From JBCCTX01 sp964652565 (GTDB lineage Bacteria; Bacteroidota; Bacteroidia; J057): a stretch of DNA of 19,051 nucleotides. The position numbers and the translations under genes are program-made. Shown here in pieces: positions 17,901-19,051 of this stretch. The DNA lies in assembly GCA_964652565.1 (NCBI GenBank), contig CAZZEC010000119.1:1-19051 (forward strand). The letters are read 5' to 3'. Numbering within the stretch: the first letter of the stretch is position 1; every line of letters begins with the position of its first letter. Under the pieces are notes generated by a model that was not told the origin of the DNA, ran no database searches, and worked only from the letters and a program-made list of their open reading frames with translations.

Positions 17901-18157
17901 TCATCTGATAGTGCTCCAGTTGCAGTACCTTTCACAAGGATATTTACCCCTATTAACGGATCTCCTGTTTCTTCATCAGTTACCGTTCCGACTATGGAAC
18001 GTTCAAAGTCATTATCATGCGACGATGGATTGGAGTCTCGATCTCCGTGATACGGCAATGGCTCAGCTGATAACGATGATACCAAACACTGAGAACCACA
18101 GAGTAATACTGATAAGAACAGTATTATGTATCTCGTGACGTGTAGTTGTTGATTCAT
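14930..18157 (-). CDS. susC-like: SusC/RagA-family TonB-linked outer-membrane transporter (1075 aa)
   Basis: This protein is the outer-membrane channel of the upstream SusCD pair. The chosen ATG at 18155-18157 gives MNQQLHVTRYIILFLSVLLC and a normal signal peptide; an earlier ATG at 18205 would add 16 residues and overlap an upstream dyad. A polar linker (~32-52) precedes the CarboxypepD_reg domain (~54-125, GTVTDEETGDPLIGVNILVKG, FSYIGYATKE). The plug (~132-265) has LGEVVVVGYGTKKKSNLTGA, LNIRGIGTI, SPYILLDGLPI and DIESISVLKDAASAAIYGSR, closing with VILITTKKG. The barrel includes FKVRASWGQLGNHDPQ and a calcium-like loop DLNGDGVIDIGEN. It ends GGINVGL, without the usual terminal aromatic residue. 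It has no STN domain. It is paralogous to the downstream SusC but clearly diverged, suggesting a different substrate. Confidence 0.96.
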   Translation of the reverse strand: MNQQLHVTRYIILFLSVLLCGSQCLVSSLSAEPLPYHGDRDSNPSSHDNDFERSIVGTVTDEETGDPLIGVNILVKGTATGALSDDEGKFSLEVPDEAEILIFSYIGYATKEVSISEITTVNVALTPEITSLGEVVVVGYGTKKKSNLTGAVDDINIDEEIGQRPVANIQQMLQGAVPNLNLSYTGNGGEPGATNNLNIRGIGTITGDGGSPYILLDGLPITTAQLNSINPNDIESISVLKDAASAAIYGSRGAYGVILITTKKGTAGEKVQVDFSSTIAFASPTVLPSLANSLDFVNAYNQAVINSGAQPMFTEQEIQDVIDFQNGLKNSETEPNETGTNWRYWTDGYANYDWFEEMYKDWAPRQQHRISVNGGSGNTTFYLSGNYFEQVGNLRYGNDQYDRLNFVANVKNQATDWLSFDVSAKYAREDQVMPTGGFGGYDKSIMYHQISRLWPVVPKYGPNGNIVNSDILRIQRSGDSREFINNTILQIGTDIEPIKGWVTRVSYNWNLTNSNYERVRLTNLVELPDGTTNNVGYNPDQIYRSFDERTNQLLYITSSYDVTVGNHTLGGLVGYEQRLQKSTFLGGSRSELITSNIPTVSTSVGEERTFDALSQFSTQGVFGRLNYSFMDKYLIELNARYDGSSFFREGNRWGFFPSASIGYNLAREGYWAPLANTIGLFKVRASWGQLGNHDPQLAGLYQELLPASNSTWLLNGNRPAIIGAPGLISPDLTWETVTSLNIGLDAALFDNALEVTFDWYDRTTTDMIGPAEALPEILGAAAPRENNAELQTRGWEAIVRWRGNIGQVGYTIGANISDNTTRVIEYNNPTNILSTFREGQELGEIWGYETVGFFTSDAAAAEAPDQSFLFSRWTAGDIQYQDLNGDGVIDIGENTADNPGDLKVIGNNLPRYAYGFNLGLNWKGFDLNVLLQGVAQRDFMFSTSTNLFWGFRGNQWQNTITNVHLDYWTEENPGAYFPKPYINGEHVKNTRSQTRYLQDASYMRLKNIQLTYTIPAGITSRIGLSGIQIFFSGENLATITDLSENFDPEALSGGWGAGKTYPLQKVLSGGINVGL

Positions 18158-18202
18158 AAATTGTAGTATCTGAAATTTAATGATGGAAATTGATAAAAAG
18201 AA

Positions 18203-18225
18203 CATTTTTCTTTACAGGAAAATTT
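18203..18225. promoter_or_regulatory. Putative operator site A
   Basis: CATTTTTC-TTTACAG-GAAAATTT: arms agree at 6 of 8 positions, core TTTTC/GAAAA perfect. It matches the perfect site D at 19 or 20 of 23 positions, including TTT and AG inside the spacer. It lies 46 bp before the SusC ATG. Confidence 0.5.
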
Positions 18226-18308
18226 GAGATAGTTTCCTCATTTCCTTTTTCAGCAATATTAGTATATTTAGGAGTTGAACACAGTATTATAGTCATTAAA
18301 TAAGAGTT

Positions 18309-18331
18309 ATATTTTCGTTAAGAGAAATTTA
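18309..18331. promoter_or_regulatory. Putative operator site B
   Basis: ATATTTTC-GTTAAGA-GAAATTTA: core TTTC/GAAA with a 7-base spacer, arms agreeing at 5 of 8 positions. Its right arm overlaps the left arm of site C. Confidence 0.4.
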
Positions 18332-18351
18332 ATTTCATGTGAAGAAATAGT
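18329..18351. promoter_or_regulatory. Putative operator site C
   Basis: TTAATTTC-ATGTGAA-GAAATAGT: core TTTC/GAAA with a 7-base spacer, arms agreeing at 5 of 8 positions. Its centre is 20 bp, about two helical turns, from site B. Confidence 0.38.
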
Positions 18352-18372
18352 GAATCCTATATACCCTACAGT

Positions 18373-18395
18373 TAATTTTCTTTTAAGGAAAATTA
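18373..18395. promoter_or_regulatory. Putative operator site D (perfect dyad)
   Basis: TAATTTTC-TTTTAAG-GAAAATTA is a perfect 8-base inverted repeat with a 7-base centre. It is the best-conserved of four similar sites, about 90 bp upstream of the regulator's promoter element. Confidence 0.55.
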
Positions 18396-18485
18396 TATTC
18401 TTATTTTTGCTTTAGTCTAACGTATGATGTAGTGAAATAATCAAGTATTGGTAGGAGGATGACTTCTATTTCTAGATAAATAATA

Positions 18486-18493
18486 TATATTTG
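18486..18493 (+). promoter_or_regulatory. Possible -7 promoter element of the XRE-cupin regulator gene
   Basis: TATATTTG matches the Bacteroidota -7 consensus TAnnTTTG exactly and lies 20 bp before the regulator ATG, implying a short leader. No clear TTTG -33 element sits 19-21 bp upstream, so confidence is limited. Confidence 0.38.
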
Positions 18494-18513
18494 CTGGATT
18501 AAAACTGAGTGAT

Positions 18514-19051
18514 ATGAGTGAATCTGATTATCTAGTCGTTCAGATTGGGGCAAAAATCAGGCAATTAAGAAAGACCAGCGGTCTAAAGCTGAATGACATA
18601 GCTGAAAAATCTGGTGTCAGTACCCCCATGCTTTCCAAAATAGAAAATGGTCGTGTCATCCCTACGTTATCTTCTTTAATCAACATATTGAGTACATTAC
18701 AAGTTGATCTAAATCAATTTTTTAGTGACTTTGGCCACAATGGCAATTTTCCTGGATACATTTTCCAAAAGAGGGAGGAATATCAACCCTTTGACAAAGA
18801 AGAAGAGTCTGAGGGGTTTCAGTATGAATTTATTCACAATCATATCATTGAAAAATCTTCTGTAGATGTTGTATTATTGACACTAGCACCAAATGCAAAA
18901 AGGGACAGGGTTTCAACTGCTGGATTGGAGTATATCTTTATCGTTCAGGGGGAAGTTGAGTATGAGTTAGGAGATAAGGTGTTTAATATGCATACAGGAG
19001 ACTCACTATTTTTTGATGGAACTATACCTCATGTCCCTCGTAACTGTACAG
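18514..19051 (+). CDS. XRE-family HTH regulator with cupin sensor domain, 3' end outside window
   Basis: An open frame from the ATG at 18514 runs to the window end (179 codons plus one base, no stop). Residues ~8-70 form an XRE/Cro-type helix-turn-helix: IGAKIRQLRKTSGLKLNDIA, then EKSGVSTPMLSKIENGRVIP, where STPMLSKIENG is the recognition-helix region. After a linker, residues ~118-179 form a cupin_2-type β-barrel (VVLLTLAPNAK, GLEYIFIVQGEVEYELGD, GDSLFFDGTIPHVPRN). This is the layout of small one-component regulators whose cupin binds a ligand, as in PuuR-like proteins. The cupin holds one His in IPHVPRN; whether it binds metal is unclear. The gene is divergent from a SusC gene across a region with four similar dyads, so it likely controls that SusCD unit and itself. 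The start lacks a Shine-Dalgarno sequence. Confidence 0.92.
   Translation, partial: MSESDYLVVQIGAKIRQLRKTSGLKLNDIAEKSGVSTPMLSKIENGRVIPTLSSLINILSTLQVDLNQFFSDFGHNGNFPGYIFQKREEYQPFDKEEESEGFQYEFIHNHIIEKSSVDVVLLTLAPNAKRDRVSTAGLEYIFIVQGEVEYELGDKVFNMHTGDSLFFDGTIPHVPRNCT

Larger units (their letters stand above)
18158..18513. promoter_or_regulatory. Divergent control region with four TTTC-N7-GAAA dyads
   Basis: This 356-bp AT-rich region separates the minus-strand SusC start from the plus-strand regulator start. It contains four inverted repeats with the same core and the same 7-base spacer (18203-18225, 18309-18331, 18329-18351, 18373-18395). Centre-to-centre distances are 106, 20 and 44 bp, close to whole helical turns. 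They are listed separately below and are most simply read as operators. I see no canonical promoter element for the SusC gene in it. Confidence 0.6.

Noticed and set aside
18158..18205. Upstream ATG for the 1075-residue SusC at 18205
   Set aside because: It places 16 extra residues before a normal signal peptide and overlaps putative operator site A.
18453..18479. AGGAGG followed by ATG and a six-codon reading frame upstream of the regulator gene
   Set aside because: There is no spacing between AGGAGG and the ATG, and other genes here do not use Shine-Dalgarno sequences, so it is probably chance.

Overview
The window looks like chromosomal DNA from a member of the Bacteroidota, probably a free-living Cytophagales-like or related bacterium. 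The reasons are two SusC/SusD outer-membrane uptake pairs with CarboxypepD_reg domains, many genes for exported proteins, AT-rich intergenic DNA, almost no Shine-Dalgarno sequences before the starts, and one TAnnTTTG-type promoter element. No genus can be named from the sequence alone. There are no rRNA, tRNA, CRISPR, insertion-sequence or phage features.

Left part (1-5570): the 5' end of a small secreted protein gene (minus), a VOC/glyoxalase-fold protein (minus), about 420 bp of non-coding DNA with several inverted repeats, a 390-residue exported protein with a barrel-like C-terminus (minus), and, divergent from it, a two-gene plus-strand unit. That unit encodes secreted proteins of 308 and 482 residues, the second carrying a clear tandem duplication of a ~125-residue domain. 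I recognise no family for these three, so this is the least explained part of the window.

Middle part (5082-8400, minus): an apparent operon of an IorA-like [2Fe-2S] subunit, an IorB-like molybdopterin subunit with a twin-arginine-type N-terminus, and a small exported protein that may have a ferredoxin-like fold. This is a molybdenum hydroxylase/aldehyde oxidase type enzyme. Neither an FAD subunit nor a cytochrome c partner is visible.

Right part (8540-19051): two consecutive SusC-SusD pairs on the minus strand, each followed by its own strong intrinsic terminator (8540-8571 and 13689-13720), so they are two transcription units. The upstream SusD gene is interrupted by a run of exactly 100 N, an assembly placeholder that probably hides several hundred bases of coding sequence. 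Divergent from the upstream SusC lies the 5' part of an XRE-HTH plus cupin regulator gene. The 356-bp region between them holds four copies of a dyad with the core TTTC-N7-GAAA, one of them a perfect 8+7+8 inverted repeat. They are the best candidates for operators through which the XRE-cupin protein controls itself and the SusCD genes, and the most interesting non-coding signal I found. The substrate of the SusCD systems cannot be read from the sequence: no glycoside hydrolase, protease or sulfatase is present.
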